Both the position numbers and the translations under genes were made by a program. A stretch of 64,000 nucleotides of DNA from contig NW_024737068.1 of the NCBI RefSeq assembly GCF_018991925.1, positions 2,141,094 through 2,205,093 on the forward strand. The letters run 5' to 3'. Each line of letters opens with the position of its first letter. The stretch's first letter is position 1. This document shows positions 40,317 through 55,489 of the stretch, piece after piece. Below the pieces are notes generated by a model that saw only the letters and a list, made by a program, of their open reading frames with translations, was not told the DNA's origin and searched no databases. Origin of the DNA: Homarus americanus. Its lineage: Eukaryota > Arthropoda > Malacostraca > Decapoda > Nephropidae.

Positions 40317-43300
40317 TTATACTCGTTGAGGGGACTTTGTTATACTCAATCAGGGGACTTTGTTATGCTCGATCAGGGGACTTTGTTATACTCGATGAGG
40401 GGCCTTTGTAATACTCCATCAGGGGGCTGTGGTATACTCGATCAGGAGGCTTTGTTATACTCGATCAGGGGCCTTTGTTAACTGGATGAGGGGCCTTTGT
40501 TTTTCTAGACAATGGGCCTTTGTTATACTCTTAAGGGGACTTTGTTATACTCGATCAGGGGACTTTGTTATACTCGATCAGGGGACTTTGTTATACTCGA
40601 TCAGGGGACTTTATTATACTCGATCAGGGTTCTTTGTTTTTATCGATGAGGGGCCTTTGTTATAGTCGATTAAGAGCCTCTGTTATACTCGATCAGGGGA
40701 CTGTGTTATACTCGATTAGAGGTCTTTGTTATACTCGATGAGTGGCCTTTGTTATACTCGAACAGGGGACTTTGTTATACTCGATCAGACGCCTTTGTTA
40801 TACTATTATAGGTGCCGTTGTTATACTCGATTAGGGGACTTTGTTATACTCGATCAGGGGACTTTGTAATACTCGACAGGGTACTTTGTTATACTTTGAT
40901 ATACTCGACAGGGTACTTTGTTATACTCGAACAGGGGACTTTGATACTCGATCAGGGGACTTTGTTATACTCGATCAGGGAACTTTGTTATACTCGATAA
41001 GGGGACTTTGTTATACTCGATCAGTGGACTTTGTTATAATCGATCAGGGGAAAAGGTTATACTCGATCAAGGGACTTTGTTCCACTCGATCAAGGGGCCT
41101 TTGTTGTACTCGACCAGGGGACTTTGTTGTACTCGACCATGGGACTTTGTTATACTCGATAAGGGGTCTTTGTTTTACTCGATCAGGGGACTTTGTTATA
41201 CTCGATAAGGTGACTTTGTTATTCTCGATGAGGGGGACTTTGTTATACTCGATGAGGGGACTTTGTTTTACTCGATGAGGTGCCTTTGTTCTACTCGATA
41301 AGGGGAATTTGTTATACTCGATCAGTGGACTTTGTTATACTCGATAAGGGGACTTTGTTATTCTCGATGAGGGGGACTTTGTTATAGTCAATCAGAGGAC
41401 TTTGTTATACTCGATTAGGGGCATTTGTTATACTCGTTGAGGGGACTTTGTGATACTCGATCAGGGAGCTGTGGTATACTCGATCAGGGTGCTTTGTCAT
41501 ACCCGATAAGGGGCCTTTGTTATACTCGACCAGGGGCTTTTTACTCGATCAGGGGAATTTGTTATACTCGACCAGGTGACTTTGTTATACTCGATCAGGG
41601 GACTTTGTTATACTCGATCATGGGACTTTGTTACACTCGATCAGGGGACTTTGTTATACTCGATAAGGGGCCTTTGTTAAACAAGATGAGGGGCCTTTTT
41701 TTCTCGATGAGGGGCCTTTGTTATACTCGATCAGGGGACTTTGTATATACTCGACTAGGAACTTTGTTATATTCGATGAGGGGGCCTTTGTTGTACTCCA
41801 TCGGGGACTTTGTTGTACCTCACAGGCGACCTTGTTATACTCGATAAGGGGACTTTGTTATACTCGATCAGGGGGCTTTGTTATACTCGATCAAAAGCCT
41901 TTGTTATACTCGATCAGGGGATTTTGTTATACTCGATCAGGGCGCTTTGTTATACGCGAACAGGGGACTTTGTTATCCTCAATTAGGGAACTTTGTTATA
42001 CTGGATCAGGGGCCTATGTTGTACTCCATCGGGGACTTTGTTGTACCTGACCAGGGAACTTTGTTATACTCGATAAGGGGGCTTTGTTATACTCGATTAG
42101 GGAACTTTGTTATACTCGATCAGGGGCCTTTGTTATACTCGATTAGGGGGCTTTGTTATACTCGATCAGGGGACTTTGATATTCTCGATCAGAGGGACTT
42201 TGTTATACTCGATCAGGTGACTTTGTTATACTCGATGAGGGGACTTTGTTATACTCGATCAGGGGCCTCTGTTATACTCGATCAAGGGACTTTGTTACAC
42301 TCGATCAGGGGCCTTTGTTGTACTCGACCAGGGGACTATGTTGTACTCGACCAGGGGACTTTGTTATACTCGATTAGGGGACTTTGTTATACTCGTTCAG
42401 GGGACTTTGTTATACTCGATCAGGGGACTTTGTTATACTTGATTAAGGGCCTTTGTTATACTCGATGAGGGGGCTTTGTTTTACTCGATGAGGGGGACTT
42501 TATTATACTCGATCAGGGGACTTTTTTAAACTCGATCAGGGGACTTTGTTTTACTCGATGAGGTGCCTTTGTTCTACTCGATAAGGGGAATTTGTTGTCC
42601 TCGACCAGGGGACTTTGTTATTCTCGATAAGAGGGCTTTGGTATACTCAATTAGGGGACTTTGTTATCCTCGATTAGGGGCCTTTGTTATACTCGTTCAG
42701 GGGACTTTGTTATACTCTATCAGGGGACTTTGTTATGCTAGATGAAGGGACTTTGTTATACTCGATTAGGGGCCTTCGTGATACTCGATGAGGGGGCTTT
42801 GGTATACTCGATCAAGGGGCTTTGTTATACTCGATCAGGGGACTTTGTTATACTCCATCAGGGGCCTTTGTAAACTCGATCAGGGGCCTTTATAAACTCG
42901 ATGAGGGGCCTTTGTTTTTCTCGATAATGGGCCTTTGTTATACTCTATCAGGGGACTTTGTTATAGTCGATTAGGGGCCTCTGTTATACTCGATCAGGGG
43001 ACTCTGTTATACTCGATCAGGCGACTTTGTTATACTCGATCAGTGGCCTTTGTTTTACTCGAAAAGGGATCCTTGTTATACTCGATCAGTGAACTTTGTT
43101 ATACTATTTTAGGGGCCGTTGTTATACTCGATCAGTGGCCTTTGTTGTACTCGTTCAAGTGACTTTGTTATACTTGATCAGGGGACTTTGTTATACTCGA
43201 TCAGGGGACTTTGTTATACTTGATCAGGGGACTTTGTTATACTCGACCAGGCGACTTTTTTATACTCGATCAGTGTTTTTTGTTATACTCCATAAGGGGA

Positions 43301-43739
43301 CTTTGTTATTCTCGATCAAGGGGAGTTTGTTATACTCGATCAGAGGACTTTGTTATACCCGATTAGGGGCATTTGTTATACTCGTTCAGGCGACTTTGTT
43401 AAACTCGATCAGGTGACACTGTTATGCTCGATCAGGGGACTTTGTTATACTCGATGAGGTGCCTTTGTGATACTCGATCAGGGGGCTGTGGTATACTCGA
43501 TTAGGGGGCTTTGTTATACACAATCAGGGGACTTTGTTATACTCGATCAGGGGCCTTTGTTAACTGGATGAGGGGCCTTTGTTTTTCTAGACAATGGGCC
43601 TTTGTTATACTCGAACAGGGGACTTTGTTATACTCGATCAGGGGACTTTGTTATACTCGATCAGGGGACTTTGTTATACTCGATCAGGGGACTTTGTTAT
43701 ACTCGATCAGTGATCTTTGTTATACTATTTTAGGGGCCA

Positions 43740-46700
43740 TTGTTATACTCGATTAGGGGCCTTTGTTATGCTCGTTCAAGGGAGTTTGTTATACTCGATC
43801 AGGGGACTTTGTTATACTCGATAAGGAACCTTTGTTAAACTCGAACAGGGGCCTTTTTTTCTCGATGAGGAGCCTTTGTTATAATCTATCAGGGGACTTT
43901 GTTATACTCGATCAGGGGACTTTGTTATACTCGATCAGGGGACTTTGTAATACTCGACAGGGTACTTTGTTATACTCGACCAGGGGACTTTGATATACTC
44001 GATCAGGGGACTTTGTTATACTCGATCAGGGGACTTTGTTATACTCGATAAGGGGACTTTGTTATACTCGATCAGTGGACTTTGTTATATTCGATCAGGG
44101 GAAAAGGTTATACTCGATCAAGGGACTTTGTTCCACTCAATCAGGGGCCTTTGTTGTACTCGACAGGGGACTTTGTTGTACTCGACCATGGGACTTTTGC
44201 TATACTCGATTAGGGGACTTTGTTATACTAGATCAGGGGACTTTGTTATACTCGATAAGGTGACTTTGTTATTCTCGATGAGGGGGACTTTGTTATACTC
44301 GATCAGGTGACTTTGTTTTACTCGATGAGGTGCCATTGTTCTACTCGATAAGGGGAATTTGTTATACTCGATCAGTGGACTTTGTTATACTCGATAAGGG
44401 GACTTTGTTATTCTCGATGAGGGGGACTTTGTTATAGTCAATCAGAGGACTTTGTTATACTCGATTAGGGGCATTTGTTATACTCGTTGAGGGGACTTTG
44501 TTAGACTCAATCAGGGGACTTTGTTATGCTCGATCAGGGGACTTTGTTATACTCGATGAGGGGCCTTTGTGATACTCGATGAGGGAGCTGTGGTATACTC
44601 GATCAGGGGGCTTTGTTATACTCGATCAGGGGACTTTGTTATACTCGCCCAGGTGACTTTTTACTCGATCAGGGGAATTTGTTATACTCGGTCAGGTGAC
44701 TTTGTTATACTCGACGAAAAGCCTTTGTTATACTCGATCAGGGGAGTTTGTTATACTCGATCAGGGGGCGTTGTTATACTCGATCAGGGTACTTTGTGAT
44801 CCTCAATTAGGAGCCTTTGTTACACTCGATCAGAGGCCTTTGTTATACTCGATCAGAGGACTTTGTTGTACCTGACCAGGGAACTTTGTTATACTCGATA
44901 AGGGGAGTTTGTTATACTCGATCAGGGGACTTTGTTATACTCGATCAGGGGCCTTTGTTATACTCGATTAGGGGGCTTTGTTATACTCAATGAGGGGACT
45001 TTGTTATTCTCGATCAGGGGAGATTTTGTTATACTCGATCAGGGGACTTTGTTATACTCGATGAGGGGAATTTGTATATACTCGACTACGGACTTTGTTA
45101 TACTCGATCAGGGGACTTTGTTAAACTCGATCAGGGTCCTTTGTTGTACTCCATTAGGGGCCTTTGTTATACTCGATGAGGTGCCTTTGTTGTACTCCAT
45201 CAGGGGACTTTGTTATACTCGACAAGGGGGCTTTGTTATACTCGATTAGGGGACTTTGTTATACCCGATCAGGGGCCTTTGTTATACTCGTTCAGGAGAA
45301 TTTGTTATACTCGATCAGGGGACTTTGTTATGCTAGATGAGGGGACTTTGTTATACTCGACGAGGGGCCTTTGTGATACTCGAAGAGGTGGCTTTGGTAT
45401 ACTCGATCAAGGGGCTTTGTTATATTCGATCAGGGGACTTTGTTATACTCGATGAGGGGCCTTTGTAAACTCGATCAGGGGCCACTGTTTTTCTCGATAA
45501 GGGGCCTTTGTTATTCTCTATCAGGGAACTTTGTTATACTCGATCAGGGGACTTTGTTATACTCGATCAGGGTTCTTTGTTATTATCGATGAGGGGCCTT
45601 TGTTATTGTCGATTAGGGGCCTCTGCTATACTCGATCAGGGGACTCTGTTATACTCGATCAGGGGACTTTGTTATACTCGATCAGTGGCCTTTGTTATAC
45701 TCGAAAAGGGGACTTTGTTATACTCGATCAGGGAACTTTGTAATACTATTTTAGGGGCCGTTGTTATTCTCGATGAGGGGCCTTTGTTATACTCGTTCAA
45801 GGGACTTTGTTATACTCGATCAGGGTACTTTGTTATACTCGATAAGGGGCCTTTGTTATACTCGACCAGGGGACTTTGATATACTCGAACTGGAGACTTT
45901 GTTATACTCGATCAGGGGATTTTCTTATACTCGATCACGGGACTTTGTTATACTCAATCAGGGGACTTTGTTATACTCGATCAGGGGACTTTGTTATACT
46001 CGATCAGTGGGCTTTGTTATACTCGATAACGGGAATATGTTATACTCGTTCATGGAACTTTGTTATACTCGATCAGGGGACTTTGTTATGCTCGATCAGG
46101 GGACTTTGTTGTACTTGATGAGGGGCCAATGTGATACTCGATCAGGGGGCTTTGTTATACTCGATCAGGGGACTTTGTTATACTCGATCAGGGGACCTTG
46201 TTATATTCGACCAGGGGCTTTTGTTACACTCGATTAGGGGCCTTTGTTATACTCGATCATGGGACTTTGTTACACTCGACCAGGGGATTTTGTATAACTC
46301 GATCAGGGGCCTTTCTTGCACTCCATCAGATGCCTTTGTTATACTCGATGAGGAGGCTTTGTTAAACTCGATCAGGGGTATTTTGTTATACGCGATCAGG
46401 GGACTTTGTTATACTCGATCAGGGGACTTTGTATATACTCGACTAGGGACTTTGTTATTCTCGATCAGGGGCCTTTGTTATACTCGATTAGGAGGCTTTG
46501 TTATACTCGATGAGGGGGACTTTCTTATACTCGATTAGGGGACTTTGTTATACTCGATCAGGGGACTTTGTTTTACTCGATGAGGTGCCTTTGTTCTACT
46601 CGATAAGGGGAATTTGTTATACTCGACCAGGTTACTTTGTTATACTCGATAAGAGGGCTTTGTTATACTCGATTGGGGGACTTTGTTTTCCTCGATCAGG

Positions 46701-49700
46701 GGCCTTTGTTATCCTCGTTCAGGGTACTTTGTTATACTCGATCATGGGACTTTGTTATGCTAGATGAGGGGAATTTGTTATACTCGATGAGGGGCCTTTG
46801 TGATACTCGATTAGGGGGCTGTGGTATACTCGATCAAGGGGCTTTGTTATACTCGATCAGAGGACTTTGTTATACTCGATCAGGGGCCTTTGTTTTCTCG
46901 ACAATGGGATTTGTTATACTCTATCAGGGGACTTTGTTATACTCGATCCGTGGACTTTGTTATACTCGATCAGGGGACTTTGTTATACTCGATCCGTGGA
47001 CTTTGTTATACTCGATCCGTGGACTTTGTTATACTCGATCAGGGGACTTTGTTATACTCGATCAGGGAACTTTGTTACACTTGATCAGTGGCCTTTGTTT
47101 TACTCGAACAGGGGACCTTGTTTTACTCGATGAGGAGCCTTTGTTATACTCTTTTAGGGGCCGTTGTTATACTCGATCAGTGGCCTTTGTTATACTGGTT
47201 CAAGTGACTTTGTTATACTCGATCAGGGGACTTTGCTATACTCGATAAGGGGCCTTTGTTATAATCGATCAGGGGACTTTGTTTTACTCGATCAGGGGAC
47301 TTTGTTATACTCGATCAGGGGACTTTGGTATACTCGATCAGGGGACTTTGTTATACTCGATCAGTGGATTTTGTTGTACTCGATAAGGGGACTTTGTTAT
47401 TCTCGATCAAGGGGACTTTGTTATACTCGATCAGAGGACTTTGTTATACTCGATTAGGGGCATTTGTTATACTCGTTCAGGGGACTTTGTTAAACTCGAT
47501 CAGGGGACTTTGTTATGCTCGATCAGGGGACTTTGTTATACTCGATGAGGGGCCTTTGTGATACTCGACCAGGGGGCTGTGGTATACTCGATGAGGGGGC
47601 TGTGGTATACTCGATCAGGGGGCTTCGTTATACTTGATCAGGGGACTTTGTTATACTCGCCCAGTGGACTTTTTACTCGATCAGGGGAATTTGTTATACT
47701 CGATCAGAGGAGTTTGTTATACTCGATCAGGGGGCTTCGTTATACTCGATCAGGGGAATTTGTTATACTCGATCAGGGGCCTTTGTTAACTGGATCAGGG
47801 TCCTTTGTTTTTCTAGACAATGGGCCTTTGTTATACTCTTCAGGGGACTTTGTTATACCTGACCAGGACTTGTTATTCCTTGGACAGGACTTTGTTATTC
47901 CTTCGATCAGGGACTTTTGTTATACCTCGACAAGGGCCTTGTTATACTCGATGAGGGGGGCTTTGTTATACTCGATGAGGGGACTTTGTTATACTCGATC
48001 AGGGACTTTTTTAAACTCACGACTGACTTTGTTTTACTCGGAGCAGGGGCCTTGGTTCTACCTGAAAAGGGAAATTGTTGTCCCCGACCAGGGACTTTGT
48101 TTACTCAGATGAGTGCGCCTATTCTACTCGAAAAGGGAATTTGTTGTCCTCGACCAGGGACTTTGTTATACCTGATAAGAGGGCTTTGTTATACCAAATT
48201 AGGGACTTTGTTATCCCCGATTAGGGCCTTTGTTATACTCTCGTTCAGGGACTTTGTTATACCTCTATCAGGGACCTTTGTTATGCCAGATGAAGGGACT
48301 CTGTTATACCGATGAGGGGCCTCGTGATACTCTCGATTAGGGGCTTTGTTATACTCGATCAGGGGACTTGTTATACTCCATCAGGGGCCTTTGTAAACTC
48401 GATCAGGGGCCTTTGTAAACTCGATCAGGAGCCTTTGTTTTTCTCGATAGTGGGCCTTTGCTATACTCTATCAGGGGACTTTGTTATAGTCGATTAGGGG
48501 CCTCTGTTATACTCGATCAGGGGACTCTGTTATACTCGATTAGGCGACTTTGTTATACTCGATCAGTGGCCTTTGTTTTACTCGAAAAAGGGACCTTGTT
48601 ATACTCGATCAGTGAACTTTGTTATACTATTTTAGGGGCCGTTGTTATACTCGATCAGTGGCCTTTGTTATACTCGTTCAAGTGACTTTGTTATACTCGA
48701 TCAGGGGACTTTGTTACACTCGATCAGGGGACTTTGTTATACTAGATCAGGGGACTTTGTTATAATCGACCAGGCGACTTTGTTATACTCGATCAGTGTT
48801 TTTTGTTATACTCGATAAGGGGACTTTGTTATTCTCGATCAAGGGGACTTTGTTATACTCGATCAGAGGACTTTGTTATACCCGATTAGGAGCATTTGTT
48901 ATGCTCGATCAGGGGACTTTGTTATACTCGATGAGGGGCCTTTGGGATACTCGATCAGGGGGCTGTGGTATACTCGAACAGGGGGATTTGTTATTGACGA
49001 TCAGGGGACTTTGTTATACTCGATCAGGGGCCTTTGTTAACTGGATGAGGGGCCTTTGTTTTTCTAGACAATGGGCCTTTGTTATACTCTTCAGGGGACT
49101 TTGTTATACTCGAACAGGGGACTTTGTTATACTCGATCAGGGGGCTTTGTTATACTCGATGAGGGGGACTTTGTTATACTCGATCAGGGGACTTTTTTAA
49201 ACTCGATCAGGGGACTTTGTTTTACTCGATGAGGGGCCTTTGTTCTACTCGAAAAGGGGAATTTGTTGTCCTCGACCAGGGGACTTTGTTTTACTCGATG
49301 AGGTGCCTTTATTCTACTCGAAAAGGGGAATTTGTTGTCCTCGACCAGGGGACTTTGTTATACTCGATAAGAGGGCTTTGTTATACTCAATTAGGGGACT
49401 TTGTTATCCTCGATTAGGGGCCTTTGTTATACTCGTTCAGGGGACTTTGTTATACTCTATCAGGGGACTTTGTTATGCTAGATGAAGGGACTCTGTTATA
49501 CTCGATGAGGGGCCTTCGTGATACTCGATTAGGGGGACTTTGTTATACTCGATCAGGGGACTTTGTTATACGCCATCAGGGGCCTTTGTAAACTCGATCA
49601 GGGGCCTTTGTAAACTCGATCAGGGGCCTATGTTTTTCTCGATAATGGGCCTTTGTTATACTCTATCAGGGGACTTTGTTATAGTCGATTAGGGGCCTCT

Positions 49701-52700
49701 GTTATACTCGATCAGGGGACTCTGTTATACTCGATTAGGCGACTTTGTTATACTCGATCAGTGGCCTTTGTTTTACTCGAAAAGGGGACCTTGTTATACT
49801 CGATCAGTGAACTTTGTTATACTATTTTAGGGGCCGGTGTTATACTCGATCAGTGGCCTTTGTTATACTCGTTCAAGTGACTTTGTTATACTCGATCAGG
49901 GACTTTTGTTATACTCGATCAGGGACTTTGTTATACTCTGACCAGGCGACTCTTGTTATACTCTCGGATCAGTGTTTTTGTTATACCGATAAGGGACTTT
50001 GTTATTCTCAGCCTCAAGGGGACTTTGTTATACTCGGGATCAGAGGACTTTGTTATACCCGATTAGAGCATTTGTTTGTACTCTGCCCAGGCGACTTTTG
50101 TTAAACCTTTCGACTCAGGGACATTGTTATGCCTGATCAGTGGACTTTGTTATACTCGATGAGGGCCTTTTTATACTCGATCAGGGGGCTGTGGTATACT
50201 CGATGAGGAGGCTTTGTTATACACGATCAGGGGACTTTCTTATACTTGATCAGGGGCCTTTGTTAACTGGATCAGGAGCCTTTGTTTTTTTAGATAAGGG
50301 GCCTTTATTATACTCTTTAGGGGACTTTCTTATACTCGATCAGGGGACTTTGTTATACTCGATCAGGAGACTTTGTTATACTCCATCAGGGGACTTTTGT
50401 TATACCTCGATCTGTGTTCTTTTGTTATACAATTTTAGAAATGTTGTTATACTCTCGATTAGGGGACTTTGTTATACCCGATCAGTGGCCTTTGTTATAC
50501 TCGATCAGGGGACTTTGTTATACTCGATCAGGGGACTTTGTTATACTATTTTCGGGGCCGTTGTTATACTCGATGAGGGGCCTTTGTTATACTCGTTAAA
50601 CGGACTTTGTTATACTCGATAAGGGGCCTTTGTTAAACTCGACCAGGGGCTGTGGTATACTGGATCAGGGGGCTGTGGTATACTCGATCAGGGGCTTCTG
50701 GGTTATACTCGATCAGTATTCTGTTATTCTCGCCCAGTGGACTTTTTTCCTCGATCAGGGAATTTGTTATACTCGATCAGGTGACTTTGTTATACTCGAT
50801 GAAAAGCCTTTGTTATGCTCGATCAGAGGAGTTTGTTATACTCGATCAGGGGGCTTTGTTATACTCGATCAGGGGAATTTGTTATACTCGATCAAGTGGC
50901 CTTTGTTAACTGGATCAGGGTCCTTTGTTTTTCTAGACAATGGGCCTTTGTTATACTCTTCAGGGGACTTTGTTATACTCGATCAGGGGACTTTGTTATT
51001 CTCGATGAGGGGGACTTTGTTATACTCGATCAGGGGACTTTGTTATACTCGATTAAGGGCCTTTGTTATACTCGATGAGGGGGCTTTGTTATACTCGATG
51101 AGGGGGACTTTGTTATACTCGATCAGGGGACTTTTTTAAACTCGATCATCGGACTTTGTTTTACTCGATGAGGTGCATTTGTTCTACTCGATAAGGGGAA
51201 TTTGTTGTCCTCGACCAGGGGACTTTGTTATACTCGATAAGAGGGCATTGTTATACTCAATTAGGGGACTTTGTTATCCTCGATTAGGGGCCTTTGTTAT
51301 ACTCGTTCCGGGGACTTTGTTATACTGTATCAGGGGACTTTGTTATGCTAGATGAAGGGACTTTGTTATACTCGATGAGGGGCCTTCGTGATACTCGATG
51401 AGGGGGCTTTGGTATACTCGATCAAGGGGCTTTGTTATTCTCGATCAGGGGACTTTGTTATACTCCATCAGGGGCCTTTGTAAACTCGATCAGGGGCCTT
51501 TGTAAACTAGATCAGGGGCCTTTGTTTTTGTCGATAATGGGCCTTTGTTATACTCTATCAGGGGACTTTGTTATAGTCGATTAGGGGCCTCTGTTATACT
51601 CGATCAGGGGACTCTGTTATACTCGATTAGGCGACTTTGTTATACTCGATCAGTTGTTTTACTCGAAAAGGGGACCTTGTTATACTCGATCAGTGAACTT
51701 TGTTATACTATTTTAGGGGCCGGTGTTATACTCGATCAGTGGCCTTTGTTATACTCGTTCAAGTGACTTTGTTATACTCGATCAGGGGACTTTGTTATAC
51801 TCGATCAGGGGACTTTGTTATACTAGATCAGGGGACTTTGTTATACTCGACCAGGCGACTTTGTTATACTCGATCAGTGTTTTTTGTTATACTCGATAAG
51901 GGGACTTTGTTATTCTCGTTCAAGGGGACTTTGTTATACTCGATCAGAGGACTTTGTTATACCCGATTAGGAGCATTTGTTATACTCGTTCAGGCGACTT
52001 TGTTAAACTCGATCAGGGGACATTGTTATGCTCGATCAGGGGACTTTGTTATACTCAATGAGGGGCCTTTGTGATACTCGATCAGGGGGCTGTGGTATAC
52101 TCGATCAGGGGGCTTTTTTATACACGATCAGGGGACTTTGTTATACTCGATCAGGGGCCTTTGTTAACTGGATGAGGGGCCTTTGTTTTTCTAGACAATG
52201 GGCCTTTGTTATACTCTTCAGGGGACTTTGTTATACTCGAACAGGGGACTTTGTTATACTCGATCAGGGGACTTTGTTATACTCGATCAGGGGACTTTGT
52301 TATACTCGATCTGTGTTCTTTGTTATACAATTTTAGGGGCCGTTGTTATACTCGATTAGGGGCCTTTGTTATGCTCGTTCAAGGGAGTTTGTTATACTCG
52401 ATCAGGGGACTTTGTTATACTCGATAAGGAACCTTTGTTAAACTCGAACAGGGGCCTTTTTTCTCGATGAGGAGCCTTTGTTATAATCTATCAGGGGACT
52501 TTGTTATACTCGATGAGGGGCCTTTGTGATACTCGATCAGGGGGCTGTGGTATACTCGATGAGGGGGCTGTGGTATACTCGATCAGGGGGCTTCGTTATA
52601 CTCGATCAGTGGACTTTGTTATTCTCGCCCAGTGGACTTTTTCCTCGATCAGGGGAATTTGTTATACTCGATCAGGTGACTTTGTTATACTCGATGAAAA

Positions 52701-53400
52701 GCCTTTGTTATGCTCGATCAGAGGAGTTTGTTATACTCGATCAGGGGGCTTTGTTATACTCGATCAGGGGAATTTGTTATACTCGATCAAGTGGCCTTTG
52801 TTAACTGGATCAGGGTCCTTTGTTTTTCTAGACAATGGGCCTTTGTTATACTCTTCAGGGGACTTTGTTATACTCGATCAGGGGACTTTGTTATTCTCGA
52901 TGAGGGGGACTTTGTTATACTCGATCAGGGGACTTTGTTATACTCGATTAAGGGCCTTTGTTATACTCGATGAGGGGGCTTTGTTATACTCGATGAGGGG
53001 GACTTTGTTATACTCGATCAGGGGACTTTTTTAAACTCGATCATCGGACTTTGTTTTACTCGATGAGGTGCATTTGTTCTACTCGATAAGGGGAATTTGT
53101 TGTCCTCGACCAGGGGACTTTGTTATACTCGATAAGAGGGCATTGTTATACTCAATTAGGGGACTTTGTTATCCTCGATTAGGGGCCTTTGTTATACTCG
53201 TTCCGGGGACTTTGTTATACTGTATCAGGGGACTTTGTTATGCTAGATGAAGGGACTTTGTTATACTCGATGAGGGGCCTTCGTGATACTCGATGAGGGG
53301 GCTTTGGTATACTCGATCAAGGGGCTTTGTTATTCTCGATCAGGGGACTTTGTTATACTCCATCAGGGGCCTTTGTAAACTCGATCAAGGAGACGCTGTG
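43740..53400. repeat. Satellite superblock 1
   Basis: Contains, in order, segments that recur in the same order in superblock 2: about 43740-44560, 45770-47105, 48458-49440 and 51574-53390. The segment at 45770-47105 appears essentially identical to 56781-58116, 11,011 bp away. Confidence 0.75.
47860..48330. other. Error-like island in the satellite
   Basis: Monomers here show shortened G-runs (GGG for GGGG) and unusual CTGA/CCTCGA for CTCGA. Monomer spacing is irregular. Similar islands lie at about 49895-50125, 54540-54990, 58117-58510, 59100-59190, 61730-61955 and 63740-64000. This pattern fits uncorrected long-read consensus better than biological divergence. Confidence 0.6.
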
Positions 53401-53514
53401 ATACTCGATGAGGGGGCTTTGGTATACTCGATCAAGGGGCTTTGTTATTCTCGATCAGGGGACTTTGTTATACTCCATCAGGGGCCTTTGTAAACTCGAT
53501 CAGGGGCCTTTGTA
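53285..53514. repeat. 115-bp tandem duplication (five monomers)
   Basis: The segment starting GATACTCGATGAGGGGGC at 53285 repeats at 53400, exactly 115 bp or five monomers later. The same duplication is absent from the otherwise matching stretch near 51390-51510. Confidence 0.9.
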
Positions 53515-55489
53515 AACTAGATCAGGGGCCTTTGTTTTTGTCGATAATGGGCCTTTGTTATACTCTATCAGGGGACTTTGTTATAGTCGATTAGGGGCCT
53601 CTGTTATACTCGATCAGGGGACTCTGTTATACTCGATTAGGCGACTTTGTTATACTCGATCAGTGGCCTTTGTTTTACTCGAAAAGGGGACCTTGTTATA
53701 CTCGATCAGTGAACTTTGTTATACTATTTTAGGGGGCGTTGTTATACTCGATCAGTGGCCTTTGTTATACTCGTGCAAGTGACTTTGTTATACTCGATCA
53801 GGGGACTTTATTATACTCGATCAGGGGACTTTGTTATACTAGATCAGGGGACTTTGTTATACTCGACCAGGCGACTTTGTTATACTCGATCAGTGTTTTT
53901 GTTATACTCGATAAAGGGGACTTTGTTATTCTCGATCAGGGGGACTTTGTTATACTCGATCAGAGGACTTTGTTATTCTCGATTAGGGGCATTTGTTATA
54001 CTCGTTCAGGGGACTTTGATATACTCAATCAGGGGACTTTGTTATGGTCGATCAGGAGACTTTGTTATACTCGATGAGGGGCCTTTGTGATGCTCGATTA
54101 GGGGGCTGTGGTATACTCGATCAGGGGGATTGTTATACTCGATCAGGGGACTTTGTTATACATGACCAGGGGCCTTTGTTAACTGGATCAGGGGCCTTTG
54201 TTTTTCTAGATAAGGGGCCTTTGTTATACTCTTCAGGGGATTTTGTTATACTCGATCAGGGGACATTGTTATACTCGATCAGTGGCCTTTGTTATACTCG
54301 AACAGGGGACTTTGTTATTCTCGATCAGGGGACTTTCTTATACTCGGTCATGGGACTTTGTTATATTACTTTAGGGCCGTTGTTATACTCGATGAGGGGC
54401 CTTTGTTATACTCGTTCAAGGGACTCTATTATTACTCGATCAGGGGACTTTTTTATACTCGATGAGGGGCCTTTGTTAAACCCGATCAGAGGCCCTTCTT
54501 TTTCTCGATCATGGGCCTTTGTTATAATCTATCAGGGGACTTTGTTATATACTCGATGAGGGGCCTTTGTGATACTCGATCAGGGCTGTATGGTATATAC
54601 TTACTCGATGAGGGGCTGTGGTATACTCGATCAGGGGCCGTTATACTCGATCAGGGGACTTTGTTATACTCGCCCAGTGGACTTTTTACTCGATCAGAAT
54701 TTGTTACATAATCGATCAGGTGACTTTGTTATACTCGATGAAAAGCGCTGTTATACTCGATCAGAGGAGTTTGTTATACTCGATCAGGGGCTTTGTTATA
54801 CTCGATCAGAGATTTGTTATACTCGATCAAAGGGCCTTTGTTAACTGGATCGGGTCCTTTGTTTTCTAGACAATGGGCCTTTGTTATACTCTTCAGGGAC
54901 TTTTGTTATACTCGATCAGGGGACTTTGTTATTCTCGATGAGGGGACATTGTTATATCGATCAACATCGATTAAGAACGCTGTTATACTCGATGAGGGGC
55001 CTTTGTGATACTCGATCAGGGGGCTGTGGTATACTCGATGAGGGGGCTGTGGTATACTCGATCAGGGGGCTTCGTTATACTCGATGAGGTGCCTTTGTTC
55101 TACTCGATAAGGGGAATTTGTTGTCCTCGACCACGGGACTTTGTTATACTCGATAAGAGGGCTTTGTTATACTCAATTAGGGAACTTTGTTATCCTCGAT
55201 TAGGGGCCTTTGTTATACTCGTTCAGAGGACTTTGTTATACTCTATCAGGGGACTTTGTTATGCTAGATGAAGGGACTTTGTTATACTCGATGAGAGGCC
55301 TTCGTGATACTCGATGAGGGGGCTTTGGTATACTCGATCAAGGGGCTTTGTTATACTCGATCAGGGGACTTTGTTATACTCGAACAGGGGACTTTGTTAT
55401 ACTCGATCAGGGGACTTTGTTATACTCGATCAGGGGACTTTGTTATACTCGATCAGGGTTCTTTGTTATACAATTTTAGGGGCCGATGT

